A DNA stretch of 64,000 nucleotides from Paraburkholderia sartisoli (GCF_900107685.1 NZ_FNRQ01000002.1:558001-622000), one strand, 5' to 3'. Positions 6,496-15,619 are shown, counted from the stretch's first letter. The notes: a model not told the origin generated them from the sequence alone. Numbers and translations are program-made.

Positions 6496-8823
6496 ATGAA
6501 CACGAAAACACTTTCCGCCGATGATAATCGTCCGCAGGACCGGACCAGCCGGGTGCTGATCTGGATTCTCCTCGTTGTCACCACGCTCTGTTGGGCGGGC
6601 ATGATCGTGGCAACGCGTGCCACCTATCAGCAGGCAGCGCCGCTGCCGCAGCAGATGGTCACGCCGCACGGCACCGTGGTAATGAGCTACGCCGACATCG
6701 TTGCCGGCAAGTCTGGCTTCCAGAAAGCCGACCTGATGGACTACGGCAGCCTGTACGGCATGGGTTCTTACTTTGGCGAAGACTTCACCGCCGAATACCT
6801 TGTTCAGTTGGCGAAGGAAGTACAGAACGATCTGGCGTTATCACGCTACGGCAAATCGTTTGACGCCGTCACGGCCGATCAGCAGGCAAGTGTCACACGC
6901 GCCATGCAGGCGCAACTCCAGGGTATCGATCTGAGCAGGCAGCAGATCGTGCTTCCCGACGAGGTGGCACACGCGATTCAGACGCTGCAACACCGCATCA
7001 GCGCGGCGCTGCTCAGTGACAATTTCGCGCAGGGGTATACGAGGGCGCGTGCGCTCGACGCGTCCAGCGCCGCACAGACGGCGAATTTCCTGCTCTATTC
7101 GTCGCTCACGACCGTTGCACGGCGCCCCGGCAAGAACTACTCCTGGACCGTCAACTGGCCGGCCGAGCCGCTGGTAGGCAATGCGCCCACTGCAGCAACC
7201 TTCGAATGGACATGGGCGTCCTTCGTCCTGATCTTTTTCGCGATCGGCGCGGTCCTGATGATCTTTCGCCTCTGGATCGAGCCGAAGGCCGGCAACGAAA
7301 CGTTCGAGCCGGTGCTGCGGGGCTTCAACGAGCCCACACCCAGTCAACGGGCACTGTGGAAGTATTTTCTCGTGGTGGCCGCAGTCCTGCTGGTGCAGAT
7401 CCTCGCGGGCTCGATCATGGCGCACTACTACACCGATCGCTCGAGTTTCTATGGCATTGAGGTCGACAGGTGGCTGCCGTTTGCGGCCTTGCGCAGCGTG
7501 CATCTGCAGGCGCCGATCGTCTGGATCGGCGTGAGCTGGATCGGTGCCGGCCTGTTCCTGGCGCCGCTGATCGGCAAACGTGAACCGGCCGGACAACGGA
7601 TGTTGGTCAACCTGATTTTCTGGGTACTCGTCGTGATCGTGGCCGGGGCACTGCTGGGCGATTACCTCGGGGTGATGGGCCTGATCCAGGCGCACTGGTT
7701 CTGGTTCGGCAACCAGGGACTGTCTTACCTCGAGCTCGGTCGCTTCTGGCAGATTCTCTTCTTCATCGGTCTGGCCGTCTGGTGTCTGGTACTGCTGCGT
7801 GCATTCTGGCCGACGCTCAAGACGCTGTTCAGGCAGAGCGGCGGGACACTCTATGGTCTTTTCCGGATCGAGCACCTGCTTTGGATCAGCACGCTGAGTG
7901 TCACAGTGCTTTACGTGTTCGGCATGATTCCGCTCGGCTCACCCAATCCGTCGTTCTCGATTACCGACTTCTGGCGCTGGTGGGTGGTGCATCTCTGGGT
8001 GGAACTGGCCTTCGAGCTGTTCACGGCAGCAGTGACCGGCTACTTCCTGATGGCGCTCGGGCTCGTGTCACGACAGATGGTCGAGCGCGCGGTGTTGTTC
8101 GAGTGGATCCTGATTCTGATCGGCGGGGTGCTCGGGACTGGTCATCATATGTACTGGGCGGGAGAACCCGGTCTCTGGGTGGGCGTTGGCAGCATGTTTT
8201 CGTTCATTGAGGTCTTGCCGCTCTTCCTGCTGGTGCTGGAAGCCATCGAGCAGCAGCGCCACATCCGGCACGAAAAGGATTTCCCGTACCGGCTTGCCTA
8301 CCTGTACATCCTCGGCTCGGCATTCTGGAACTTCGTGGGCGCCGGTGTGTTCGGCGGGGGCACGCTCAATGCGCCGCTGGTCAACTATTACGAGCACGGA
8401 ACCTTCCTCACGCTGAACCACGCACACACGTCGCTCTTCGGCGCTTTCGGGTTGCTCGCCATTGGCTTGCTATACATGGTGCTGCGCTATCTCAACGGCA
8501 GCCGCCCCTGGAGCGACCGGTGTGGAGTCTGGGCGTTCTGGCTCTACAACGCCGGCCTCGTGATGTGGATCGTGATGAACTTCTACCCGATTGGCTGGCC
8601 GCAACTGGAGGCGGCCTACACGCACGGCTATGCCTATGCGCGAAGTCTCGAGTTCTACAACACCACCACTTTCTGGCAATGGATGCGCATGCCGGGTGAC
8701 ATCGTGTTCGCCGTTGCTGCCTTGTTGATGGCCTGGGACTTTATTGTCAAACTCCTCGCCGCGCGCAAGGCCACCCGCGCCGTCGCTTCGTCGTCCACCG
8801 TGACACCTGCGAGACCGTTATGA
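6496..8823 (+). CDS. norB: Quinol-dependent nitric oxide reductase, single subunit (qNOR)
   Basis: This 775-residue inner-membrane protein reduces 2 NO to N2O with electrons from quinol. It has the qNOR layout: a first transmembrane helix at about 20-42, a long N-terminal periplasmic-type extension (YADIVAGKSGFQKADLMDYG, SLYGMGSYFGEDFTAEYL), then about 13 more helices. Expected metal ligands are seen: H336 (heme b), H499, H550 and H551 in GTGHHMYWAG (FeB), and H642/H644 in LNHAHTS (heme b3/b). The length matches the family. An FNR-like box and an AT-rich palindrome lie upstream, and a DUF2249 gene follows 115 bp downstream. In non-denitrifiers such enzymes detoxify NO, which suits the surrounding genes. 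Confidence 0.97.
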   Translation: MNTKTLSADDNRPQDRTSRVLIWILLVVTTLCWAGMIVATRATYQQAAPLPQQMVTPHGTVVMSYADIVAGKSGFQKADLMDYGSLYGMGSYFGEDFTAEYLVQLAKEVQNDLALSRYGKSFDAVTADQQASVTRAMQAQLQGIDLSRQQIVLPDEVAHAIQTLQHRISAALLSDNFAQGYTRARALDASSAAQTANFLLYSSLTTVARRPGKNYSWTVNWPAEPLVGNAPTAATFEWTWASFVLIFFAIGAVLMIFRLWIEPKAGNETFEPVLRGFNEPTPSQRALWKYFLVVAAVLLVQILAGSIMAHYYTDRSSFYGIEVDRWLPFAALRSVHLQAPIVWIGVSWIGAGLFLAPLIGKREPAGQRMLVNLIFWVLVVIVAGALLGDYLGVMGLIQAHWFWFGNQGLSYLELGRFWQILFFIGLAVWCLVLLRAFWPTLKTLFRQSGGTLYGLFRIEHLLWISTLSVTVLYVFGMIPLGSPNPSFSITDFWRWWVVHLWVELAFELFTAAVTGYFLMALGLVSRQMVERAVLFEWILILIGGVLGTGHHMYWAGEPGLWVGVGSMFSFIEVLPLFLLVLEAIEQQRHIRHEKDFPYRLAYLYILGSAFWNFVGAGVFGGGTLNAPLVNYYEHGTFLTLNHAHTSLFGAFGLLAIGLLYMVLRYLNGSRPWSDRCGVWAFWLYNAGLVMWIVMNFYPIGWPQLEAAYTHGYAYARSLEFYNTTTFWQWMRMPGDIVFAVAALLMAWDFIVKLLAARKATRAVASSSTVTPARPL

Positions 8824-8938
8824 GCTCCCTTTACGAGAATGCCGCCGTGGGACGCGGCTCGCGAGATGCTCCGCTGGCCTGTGCATTGAGGTTTTTCGTG
8901 AATCTCATTGTGTTTTCGTTTCATTCTGGAGTACGAAT

Positions 8939-9202
8939 ATGTCTACCCTAACAATCCCTGCCGCCGTGATCGTTCTCGACCTCGGCACTGTTGATCCGCG
9001 CGAGCGCCATTCAATGGTTTTCGACACGTTTGCCGGCCTGCCCCCCGGCCAGGCCCTCGAACTCGTGTCGGACCACAATCCTGAGCCGTTGCTCGAGGAG
9101 TTTGCTGCCGAACTGCCGAACGGGTTCTGGTGGCAGGGCGAAAAGGGTGCCCTCGACCTGTGGCGCGTGCTGATTGGCAAACCCGCGACGGCGCTCGACT
9201 GA
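8939..9202 (+). CDS. DUF2249-domain protein
   Basis: An 87-residue single DUF2249 domain: VIVLDLGTVDPRERHSMVF, then GLPPGQALELVSDHNPEPLL and a C-terminal FWWQGEKGALDLWRV. It is a paralogue of the 4596-4865 protein, with the shared D-H-[DN]-P-x-P-L-L motif. It follows norB on the same strand and may be co-transcribed with it, as is common in proteobacterial NO-detoxification loci. The biochemical role of the family is unknown; proposed roles involve iron or sulfur transfer. Confidence 0.8.
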   Translation: MSTLTIPAAVIVLDLGTVDPRERHSMVFDTFAGLPPGQALELVSDHNPEPLLEEFAAELPNGFWWQGEKGALDLWRVLIGKPATALD

Positions 9203-9322
9203 TCCATGACGATCATGCGGCTCCGCTGCCATACTGGGGATCGGTGCTGCCGCTACAGCCATTACAGCGGTTCCGCTCTTGTTCTATTCCGTGCTCACAC
9301 CCGTCGCGCAACCGGGGGCTGC

Positions 9323-10180
9323 TTACAGTTGCCGAAATGTGCTTACATGTCGCCGCACTCGCGCATCTTCCTCAAGACGCGTGTCAGCGAGTTCCTGCAG
9401 CACGCCATCGAGATCCACCGGTCGCGTGTCGACTTCGATGCGGCCTGTCAATTCGGCATCGACATGCAACTGGCCTGCTTCGAAGAGCGTCCAGATCTCC
9501 GTGCCATAACGCGTGGCGAGTATGTGCGGTGCGAACCGTCCGAAGTACGCGGCCAGGTTGTCGACGTCACGCTTGAGCATCGAGGCGGCTTCGTTGTTGC
9601 CGGCGGCATCGACGGCCTGGGGCAGATCGATGATCACCGGCCCATCCGCCGCCAGCAGGATGTTGTATTCCGAGAGGTCGCCGTGAATCACGCCCGCGCA
9701 GAGCATGCGGACAACCTGATTGAGCAGCAGTGCATGCAGTTCGACGGCGCGGGCTTCAGTCAGATCGACGTCGTTGAGCCGTGGCGCGACGTCACCCGTT
9801 GCGTCGACCACCAGTTCCATCAGCAACACGCCATCAGTACAAATATAGGGCTGCGGCACGCGCACGCCTGCGTTGGCGAGCCGGAACAGCGCGTCGACTT
9901 CGGCGTTCTGCCATGAGGCTTCCTGCATCTGACGTCCGTAACGCGTGCCTTTTTCCATTGCACGCGCCTGCCGGCTGTTCTTGACTTTGCGGCCGTCCCG
10001 ATACGAAGCGGCCTGTCGAAAACTGCGCTGCTTCGCGTCCTTGTAGACCTTTGCGCAACGCGTCGATTCGCCGCTGCGCACGACGTAGACCGTTGCCTCC
10101 TTGCCGCTCATCAACTGGCCGATCACTTCGTCGATGAGTCCTTCTTCGAGAAGCGGCGCAAGTCGTTTGGGGATTTTCAT
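9323..10180 (-). CDS. RIO-type serine protein kinase
   Basis: A 285-residue protein kinase-like protein of the bacterial RIO1 family. The N-terminal lobe has GKEATVYVVRSG, a glycine-rich/ATP region, and the Lys region RCAKVYKD; the catalytic loop is VIHGDLSEYNILL (HxD followed by N) and the metal-binding loop is VIIDLPQAVD. Bacterial RIO kinases are poorly characterised; eukaryotic RIO1 acts in ribosome maturation. I placed the start at ATG 10180 (MKIPKRLAPLLEEGL); the open frame extends further upstream, but no family similarity is visible there. It is convergent with the norB/DUF2249 unit, and an 8-bp inverted repeat lies upstream at 10277-10297. Autophosphorylation is expected but the target is unknown. 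Confidence 0.85.
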   Translation of the reverse strand: MKIPKRLAPLLEEGLIDEVIGQLMSGKEATVYVVRSGESTRCAKVYKDAKQRSFRQAASYRDGRKVKNSRQARAMEKGTRYGRQMQEASWQNAEVDALFRLANAGVRVPQPYICTDGVLLMELVVDATGDVAPRLNDVDLTEARAVELHALLLNQVVRMLCAGVIHGDLSEYNILLAADGPVIIDLPQAVDAAGNNEAASMLKRDVDNLAAYFGRFAPHILATRYGTEIWTLFEAGQLHVDAELTGRIEVDTRPVDLDGVLQELADTRLEEDARVRRHVSTFRQL

Positions 10181-10497
10181 GCGGCCGCCGGTCGCGGCGT
10201 GTGGGATGCGCATTCCACATGCGTGGATGGCGAATGGCCCGCTGAGGCATGCACGATCGACAAACCGGTGAATCGGGCGACCGGTACTGCCGGTCGCAAG
10301 CGTGTTGCGTGGGAAACGAATGGAGTCATGCCGGATTATAGGGGACGGCGAGGACGAGGCGCCGCAAATCTCGTGGCGCCCGCGTAGATGCATTGTCTCC
10401 AAAGTTCCAGACCACACACCGTTCGACCCGACGGGTAGCACGCGACCCAACTCTGCCGTTCGATCCTGGGCCATCAGTTTCACGGCTGAGCCGCCGT

Positions 10498-11214
10498 TCA
10501 CCACGGGACAGTGCGGCCCTTGCGGTCGAGGTACTCGAGGCCAGGTTTTCCCCGCTTCGAGAGCAGCGTGTTCACGATGTCCGGAATGGTTTCCTCAAGG
10601 CCGAACGGCGCGTTCGGACCGCCCAGTGCCGTGCGAATCCAGCCCGGAGCCATCAGCACCAGGGCGCGTGGCTCACCTGCATGGCGAGCAGCGTAGCTTC
10701 GCATGTACTGGTTCAGCGCCGACTTGCTGCCGCGATAGACTTCAAACCCACCGCTAGTATTGCTGGCGATGCTGCCCTGCCCCGACGACATGACGCCGAT
10801 GAGGCCGTCATGGGGAACAAGATCCTGCAGCGCCTCGACGATACGCATCGGGCCAAGTGCATTCGTGACCATCACGCGGATGAACTCCCCGGTGGATACT
10901 TCAGCGATAGTGTCATCCGGATTCGCATTGGCGGTGCCGGCGTTCACGAACAGGATGTCGAACACGCGGCCCGACAAGCGGGCACGGAGTGCCGCGATCT
11001 GCTCCGGTTCGCAGATGTCGACGGTCTCGACCTCGACGCGGCCCGGGTTCTCGTCGGCCAGGTCATGCAGTTGAGTTCGGCCTTCGCCCGATCGCGTGGT
11101 GCCGGTGACGTTCCACCCCTTTTTCAGGAATTCGGCGGCCATGGCGTGTCCGAGGCCACGCGATGCGCCGATGAGCAGAATGGTGGGGGTCCTGTCGCCA
11201 CTTGAGTGTTTCAT
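10498..11214 (-). CDS. Short-chain dehydrogenase/reductase
   Basis: A 238-residue SDR with the Rossmann motif ILLIGASRGLGHAMA near residue 10, the NAG motif (FVNAGTA), the catalytic Ser in GVMSSGQGS, and YRGSK as the Tyr-x3-Lys dyad. The loop APGWIRTALGG after the active site is typical of the classical family. The substrate cannot be predicted. ATG 11214 has AAGGA seven bases upstream and is preferred to TTG 11217. It is transcribed divergently from the LysR regulator at 11339, with a symmetrical operator-like repeat between them (11282-11300), so it is probably that regulator's target. Confidence 0.85.
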   Translation of the reverse strand: MKHSSGDRTPTILLIGASRGLGHAMAAEFLKKGWNVTGTTRSGEGRTQLHDLADENPGRVEVETVDICEPEQIAALRARLSGRVFDILFVNAGTANANPDDTIAEVSTGEFIRVMVTNALGPMRIVEALQDLVPHDGLIGVMSSGQGSIASNTSGGFEVYRGSKSALNQYMRSYAARHAGEPRALVLMAPGWIRTALGGPNAPFGLEETIPDIVNTLLSKRGKPGLEYLDRKGRTVPW

Positions 11215-11281
11215 CAAGATTCCTTGAGATTGAACAGCCCTGATTCTGGTGGAAGATCCATCATTGCACCAGACGCGTGGG

Positions 11282-11300
11282 ATGCAATAATTGATTGCAT
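11282..11300 (+). promoter_or_regulatory. Palindromic LysR-type operator between SDR and LysR genes
   Basis: ATGCAAT-AATTG-ATTGCAT is a perfect 7-bp inverted repeat with a 5-bp spacer. It contains the T-N11-A signature of LysR-type binding sites and sits 38 bp from the LysR start and 67 bp from the SDR start. A role in autoregulation and in control of the SDR gene is inferred. Confidence 0.5.
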
Positions 11301-11338
11301 GAAAATCAACGGATAGTCAATGCAAGGAGCGACGTGAT

Positions 11339-12256
11339 ATGCAAGACGTGGACTTGAATCTCCTCGCCGCGCTGGATGTATTGCTCGCCGAGTGCAGCGT
11401 GACCAGGGCCGCGCACCGACTCGGCTTGAGTCCCTCTGCCATGAGCAGGACGCTTTCGAGACTGCGGATAGCGACAGGGGATCAGTTGCTCGTGCTGGCG
11501 GGCCGAACGCTGGTTCCGACACCGTATGCAGAGCAACTCAGCGAGCACGTCCATGAACTTGCCCGAAACGCGAGAGCCGTGCTTCAACCCGTCAACAGCA
11601 CCCTGGACGTTGCCACACTGGAGCGGACGTTCACGATTCGTGCGAATGACGGCTTCGTCGAACTGGTCGGCGCATCGCTCATGGCCGCGATCACCGAAAC
11701 CGCGCCCCACGTCCGTATCCGGTTCGTGTCAAAGCCTGACAAGGATGCGCGGCCACTTCGGGAAGGCATGATTGACCTGGAGGTCGGCGTACCCGGAACC
11801 ACCGCGCCGGAACTGAGGACGCGGTTGCTGTTTCGCGACCGGTTCGTGGGCATTTGTCGAACTGGGCACCCTCTTTTGACAAGGGTGACTGCGAAACGCT
11901 ACGCCAGCTACCCGCACGTGGTGGTGTCGCGCAAACGGCAATTCTCCGGCCCGGTAGACGATGCGCTGGGCCAGTTGAGTCTGCGCAGAACCATTGCCAT
12001 GGTCGTGCTCACCTATGCCAACGCAATGCAGATCGCACGCCATTCGGATCTTCTCGGGCTCGTCCCGCATTCATGCCTGGGGAGTGCCTTGCTGGGCGAT
12101 CATGTGGGTAGTGCGGGCGTTCAGTTCTTTGAACTCCCGGTACGAACGCCCGGGATCAGCGTGTCGGCCATCTGGCATCCTCGCCTCCATGCTGATCCTG
12201 CCCATCGCTGGCTGCGCGATACCCTCTTTGCTATTTGCAAAAATGCTGGTCCATGA
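11339..12256 (+). CDS. LysR-type transcriptional regulator
   Basis: A 305-residue regulator with an N-terminal winged helix: DLNLLAALDVLLAECSVTRA, HRLGLSPSAMSRTLSRLR (residues about 25-45). The substrate-binding domain follows (residues about 90-295, with LEVGVPGTTAPELRTRLL). The 'DLNLL..LDVLL' start is typical of the PA0477/NodD-like subgroup of LysR proteins. It is divergent from the SDR gene, with a clear palindrome in the 124-bp intergenic region. The inducer is unknown. Confidence 0.9.
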   Translation: MQDVDLNLLAALDVLLAECSVTRAAHRLGLSPSAMSRTLSRLRIATGDQLLVLAGRTLVPTPYAEQLSEHVHELARNARAVLQPVNSTLDVATLERTFTIRANDGFVELVGASLMAAITETAPHVRIRFVSKPDKDARPLREGMIDLEVGVPGTTAPELRTRLLFRDRFVGICRTGHPLLTRVTAKRYASYPHVVVSRKRQFSGPVDDALGQLSLRRTIAMVVLTYANAMQIARHSDLLGLVPHSCLGSALLGDHVGSAGVQFFELPVRTPGISVSAIWHPRLHADPAHRWLRDTLFAICKNAGP

Positions 12257-12455
12257 GCCATGGTGAGCCACGACACGTCATCGCTGTGAAGCGGAGATAT
12301 TCCACCAGCCACCCGCCTACCCTGAACGCCGCCTCTGCACATTAAGGGATGCTTAAATGAGACCCGATCTGGAAAAAACATAGTTCTAAAGCAACCACCT
12401 GCGTTTGCCGATAAGAATGATGCCGGAAATACGGCGTAATTTTTTGGAGGTAACT

Positions 12456-12734
12456 ATGTCAATACAGGCAGTGGGGCAGCATTCGGCGCAGCAGGTCGCG
12501 TCGAACACGACAGCTCAAGGTACGCAGTCGGCAGCCGGAACCTCGTCATCCAGCACGGCGTCTTCGTCGACGGCTTCCGCTCACGCATCGTATGAGGTCA
12601 GCATTAGCAATGCTGCGCGTGCGGCGCTGGCTGAGGCGACTGAGACATCTGTTCAAACAGCGAAAGAGGCCGGCCATGGCGATCGCGTCGCGCAGCGGCT
12701 TCTGGCAAAGGAGCAAGCGGCAAAAGCAGCCTGA
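12456..12734 (+). CDS. Small Ser/Thr/Ala-rich hypothetical protein
   Basis: A 92-residue protein with a strong ribosome-binding site (TTGGAGGTAACT before ATG 12456). The N-terminal half is a low-complexity stretch rich in Gln, Ser, Thr and Ala (SAAGTSSSSTASSSTASAHA). The C-terminal half reads YEVSISNAARAALAEATETS and then EAGHGDRVAQRLLAKEQAAK, an Ala-rich helix. The 'VSISxAARA' phrase resembles short motifs in small flagellar or secreted-type proteins, but I cannot assign it. It has no signal peptide. A 13-bp hairpin 37 bp downstream probably ends the transcript. Confidence 0.6.
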   Translation: MSIQAVGQHSAQQVASNTTAQGTQSAAGTSSSSTASSSTASAHASYEVSISNAARAALAEATETSVQTAKEAGHGDRVAQRLLAKEQAAKAA

Positions 12735-12770
12735 TCGGTACTACCCGACCTAACCTGATGTTGAGTCACC

Positions 12771-12806
12771 TGCGCAAACCGCCGCGCTCGTCTGGCGGTT
12801 TGCGCA
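12771..12806 (+). terminator. Strong hairpin after the 12456 gene
   Basis: TGCGCAAACCGCC (12771-12783) and GGCGGTTTGCGCA (12794-12806) form a perfect 13-bp stem with a 10-base loop. No T-run follows, so it is either a factor-assisted or bidirectional terminator or another structured element; it lies between the 12456 gene and the convergent regulator at 12966. Confidence 0.55.
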
Positions 12807-12965
12807 GCATCCCGTTCGCGCTGATCCCCGCCGGCGTCAGCGGTCATTACGTCGCGCACCCGCTGCTCGTTGACACCATGTGTGCATCCCATACGCCGTG
12901 TCGTCCAGGCGAGTCGACCGATGCGGAGCGTTGCTGGCGAACACGACAGCATAAGCAGACCCTGG

Positions 12966-14378
12966 TCAGAGAGCACTGGCGAGCGTCCGGGACAACGCGC
13001 TCGCCTCCTGGCTGGACCTGACATTGGTGAACCCAATCAACAGTCCCCGTCTCGATGTTGCTTCGGCGTACCAGGCCGACAACGCCTGCACCGATAGTCC
13101 AAGGCTTCGCGCACGCATCGCAATCGCGCCATCGTCCGATCCGTTGTCGAGCATCGCAAGAAGATGCATGCCACCGGCTTGCATACGAAGTTGCGCGCGC
13201 GGTTCCAATGCGGCGCTCAGCGCATCCGCGAGCGTCGTGCGACGATCCGCGTAGATGCTCCGCATCTTGCGGATATGCCTCGCAAAAGCGCCCTCTTCGA
13301 TAAACCTTGCCAGGGTCGCCTGTAGCAAACGCGGACACTGATTCTGCATTCGGCCAGCGGTTTCGGCGAACCGGACGACCTGCTCTTGCGGCACGACCAG
13401 ATACGACAGACGCAGCCCCGGCGCGAGCACCTTGCTAAACGTGCCCGTGTACAGCACGCGCCCTGACCCGGCGGTATCAAGACTTTTTAAAGCGGGAAGA
13501 GGTCGCCCGCGATACCGGAATTCACCGTCGTAATCGTCTTCGATAATCCAGCGGTCGCCGGCTCTCGCCCAGTCCAGCAACGCGTGTCTGCGTGAAAGGG
13601 ATAACGACACGCCCAACGGACTTTGGTGACTGGGCGTGACCACCGCAAAACGTGCATTCGCGGCCATTTTTATACCGGCCTCGACGTCCAGGCCGTCGTC
13701 ATCGACGGGAACCGGCAGCAATGTCATTCCCGCCTCGATCAGGAAGCGCCGCGCGATGAGATAGCCGGGATCTTCGAACCAGCCTGTGTCTCCATGGCGC
13801 AGTACGCCATGACAGATCAAATTCAGACTGGCGCGATATCCGGCGCAAATAAAAACCTGGTCCGGCGAGCAGGCAACACCACGCGAAACGCCTAAATACC
13901 CGGCAATGGCCGCGCGCAGCGGCGCATAACCCTGTGAATCGGGATAAATCAGATCGTGCAGGCCGCTTTGCCGCATCTCACGCGCGGCCAGCCGGTTCCA
14001 GACCGTTCGTGGGAAAACATCCAGCGCGGGAAGGCCCATTTCAAGCGGCAGCGGCATCAAGCCGGTATGCGTCAGCGACGGCACGGTTTCTGGCACGACG
14101 ACGGCCTGCCCGGCCGGCTCAGGTAACCTGATCTGCGGTGACACCACCGTCCCTGCTGGCCCACGAGCAATCAGATAGCCCTCGCCGATCAGAAGCTGAT
14201 ACGCCGATTCGACGGTACCGCGTGCCAGGTTCAATTCCGACGCCAGTCCCCGCACCGACGGCACGCGATCTCCCGGCCGCAACACGCCATCCGCGATGGA
14301 TTGGCGAATGCGCAGGTAGATCTGGCGATAGATCGGACTGTCCGCGGCGGCATTGATGGGGCTAAATGGCAGAGTCAT
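12966..14378 (-). CDS. MocR/PdxR-type GntR regulator with aminotransferase domain
   Basis: A 470-residue fusion. Residues 12-80 are a GntR winged helix (SPIYRQIYLRIRQSIADGV, RVPSVRGLASELNLARGTVE). Residues about 110-465 are a fold-type I aminotransferase domain with VTPSHQSPLGVSLSL, the Asp region IIEDDYDGEFRY and the PLP lysine in TGTFSKVLAPGLRL (K316). Such regulators sense PLP or a PLP adduct; some control pdx genes, others GABA, taurine or unrelated operons. It is divergent, across a 90-bp gap, from the acetyltransferase - FMN reductase - AhpD-like operon, which is its likely target. No pdx gene is next to it. Confidence 0.92.
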   Translation of the reverse strand: MTLPFSPINAAADSPIYRQIYLRIRQSIADGVLRPGDRVPSVRGLASELNLARGTVESAYQLLIGEGYLIARGPAGTVVSPQIRLPEPAGQAVVVPETVPSLTHTGLMPLPLEMGLPALDVFPRTVWNRLAAREMRQSGLHDLIYPDSQGYAPLRAAIAGYLGVSRGVACSPDQVFICAGYRASLNLICHGVLRHGDTGWFEDPGYLIARRFLIEAGMTLLPVPVDDDGLDVEAGIKMAANARFAVVTPSHQSPLGVSLSLSRRHALLDWARAGDRWIIEDDYDGEFRYRGRPLPALKSLDTAGSGRVLYTGTFSKVLAPGLRLSYLVVPQEQVVRFAETAGRMQNQCPRLLQATLARFIEEGAFARHIRKMRSIYADRRTTLADALSAALEPRAQLRMQAGGMHLLAMLDNGSDDGAIAMRARSLGLSVQALSAWYAEATSRRGLLIGFTNVRSSQEASALSRTLASAL

Positions 14379-14468
14379 GTCCCACTCAAATTCATATTTC
14401 TTGACCCTGTAGTGTATGACATCAATCGCTTAAAGTACGTCAACGATGACGAATGAAGAGGGATAGCG

Positions 14469-14927
14469 ATGGCGCCAGTCATGGAACTTCGGGAACTGGA
14501 CAACCCTGTGCTGCAGCAAAGAGGCTTCGCGCTGATGCGCGAGCTACGGCCTCATCTGACCGACCCGATTGCGTTTGGCGAACAGCTCGCGCGTCAGTAC
14601 ATGCACGGATACCGGCTGCTCGGTGCATGCATGGGTGAGCAGATTGTGGGTCTGATCGGTTATCGCGAGATGGAAAACCTGCTGTACGGCCGCTTTGTCT
14701 ATGTCGACGATCTGGTAATCGACACAGGTGAGCGTCAGCGCGGCCTCGGTGCAACGCTCGTCACGGCGGTGCGCAACGAAGCGACCCGCCTGGGGTGTCA
14801 GCATCTTGTCCTCGATACCGGCCTTCATATGGCGTTGGCGCAGCGCTTCTACTTCCGTCAGGGCCTGCTCGCGCGCGGCATGCATTTTGTCGAGGCGTTG
14901 GGCGCAACTACAAAGGGTGCGGCATGA
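14469..14927 (+). CDS. GNAT-family N-acetyltransferase
   Basis: A 152-residue GNAT protein. The acetyl-CoA-binding motif A is ERQRGLGATLVTAVRNEA (R/Q-x-x-G-x-G/A), preceded by FVYVDDLVIDTG (beta 4) and followed by HLVLDTGLHMALAQRFYF (beta 5-alpha 4 with the conserved Tyr). The acceptor is unknown. AGAGGGATAGCG before ATG 14469 is a plausible ribosome-binding site. The stop overlaps the start of the next gene as ATGA, so the two are translationally coupled. The divergent MocR regulator probably controls the operon. Confidence 0.85.
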   Translation: MAPVMELRELDNPVLQQRGFALMRELRPHLTDPIAFGEQLARQYMHGYRLLGACMGEQIVGLIGYREMENLLYGRFVYVDDLVIDTGERQRGLGATLVTAVRNEATRLGCQHLVLDTGLHMALAQRFYFRQGLLARGMHFVEALGATTKGAA

Positions 14928-15568
14928 ACGACTTTTTATTTTTAAGCGCGAGCCCGAATCAACGCACTTCAGCCGCGCACCGTTTTGCCGAGGCGCTGCT
15001 CGAAGGGTTTGGCAAAAGGCATCCGGCGACCCGCGTGAACCGACGCGATCTCGCGGCGAACCCGCTGCCACCGCTAAGCGCCGCATACGGGGCGGCGGTC
15101 GCCAGACACACGCCAGCAGATGATCCCGCCTTTCTGCACTCGGAACACCTGATTGCCGAGCTGGAGCGCAGCAACCACCTGCTGATCGCAACGCCGATGC
15201 ATAACTTCACCGTGCCGGCAGCGCTCAAGCTGTGGATCGATTACGTGCTCCGGATTGGACGCTCTTTCGCGCCAGGACCCGACGGCAAGGTCGGGCTGCT
15301 AGCCGATCGTCCCACCTACATCATCGTCAGTTCCGGTGGATTTCACCAGGGACCGCAGGCCCGACAGCCTGATTGCCTGTCCGACTACCTGAGACTTGCA
15401 TTGCGGACAATCGGCATCCGTGACTGCCACTTCATCTATCTGCAGGGGTTGGTCGGCGGTGAGGAAGCGGTGGCGACCGCATTTGCCAGCGCGCACGAAC
15501 AGCTATCACAAACGCCGCTCTTTGCCGGTGTCGAACCACTGTCGAACGCACTGGTTTCATCGACGTGA
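14924..15568 (+). CDS. FMN-dependent NAD(P)H:quinone reductase / azoreductase-like flavoprotein
   Basis: A 214-residue flavodoxin-fold protein of the NQO1/AzoR group. It shows the FMN phosphate loop LFLSASPNQRTSAAH at the N-terminus, the ATPMHNFTVPAALKLWIDYV segment around residues 88-107, and VSSGGFHQGP near residue 130-140. These enzymes reduce quinones and azo compounds by two electrons, protecting against thiol and quinone stress. It overlaps the acetyltransferase by 4 bp and is followed 51 bp later by an AhpD-like gene. The start at 14924 is fixed by the ATGA overlap. Confidence 0.85.
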   Translation: MNDFLFLSASPNQRTSAAHRFAEALLEGFGKRHPATRVNRRDLAANPLPPLSAAYGAAVARHTPADDPAFLHSEHLIAELERSNHLLIATPMHNFTVPAALKLWIDYVLRIGRSFAPGPDGKVGLLADRPTYIIVSSGGFHQGPQARQPDCLSDYLRLALRTIGIRDCHFIYLQGLVGGEEAVATAFASAHEQLSQTPLFAGVEPLSNALVSST

Positions 15569-15619
15569 ATTTTTTGCTTCACCTCTTCTCCACTTTTTTC
15601 ACGCTTTCAGAGTCCGATC

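Noticed and set aside
10277..10297. GCGACCGG/CCGGTCGC hairpin upstream of the RIO kinase gene
   Set aside because: An 8-bp GC stem with a 5-base loop is expected by chance in such GC-rich DNA; no T-run and no gene end lies next to it.
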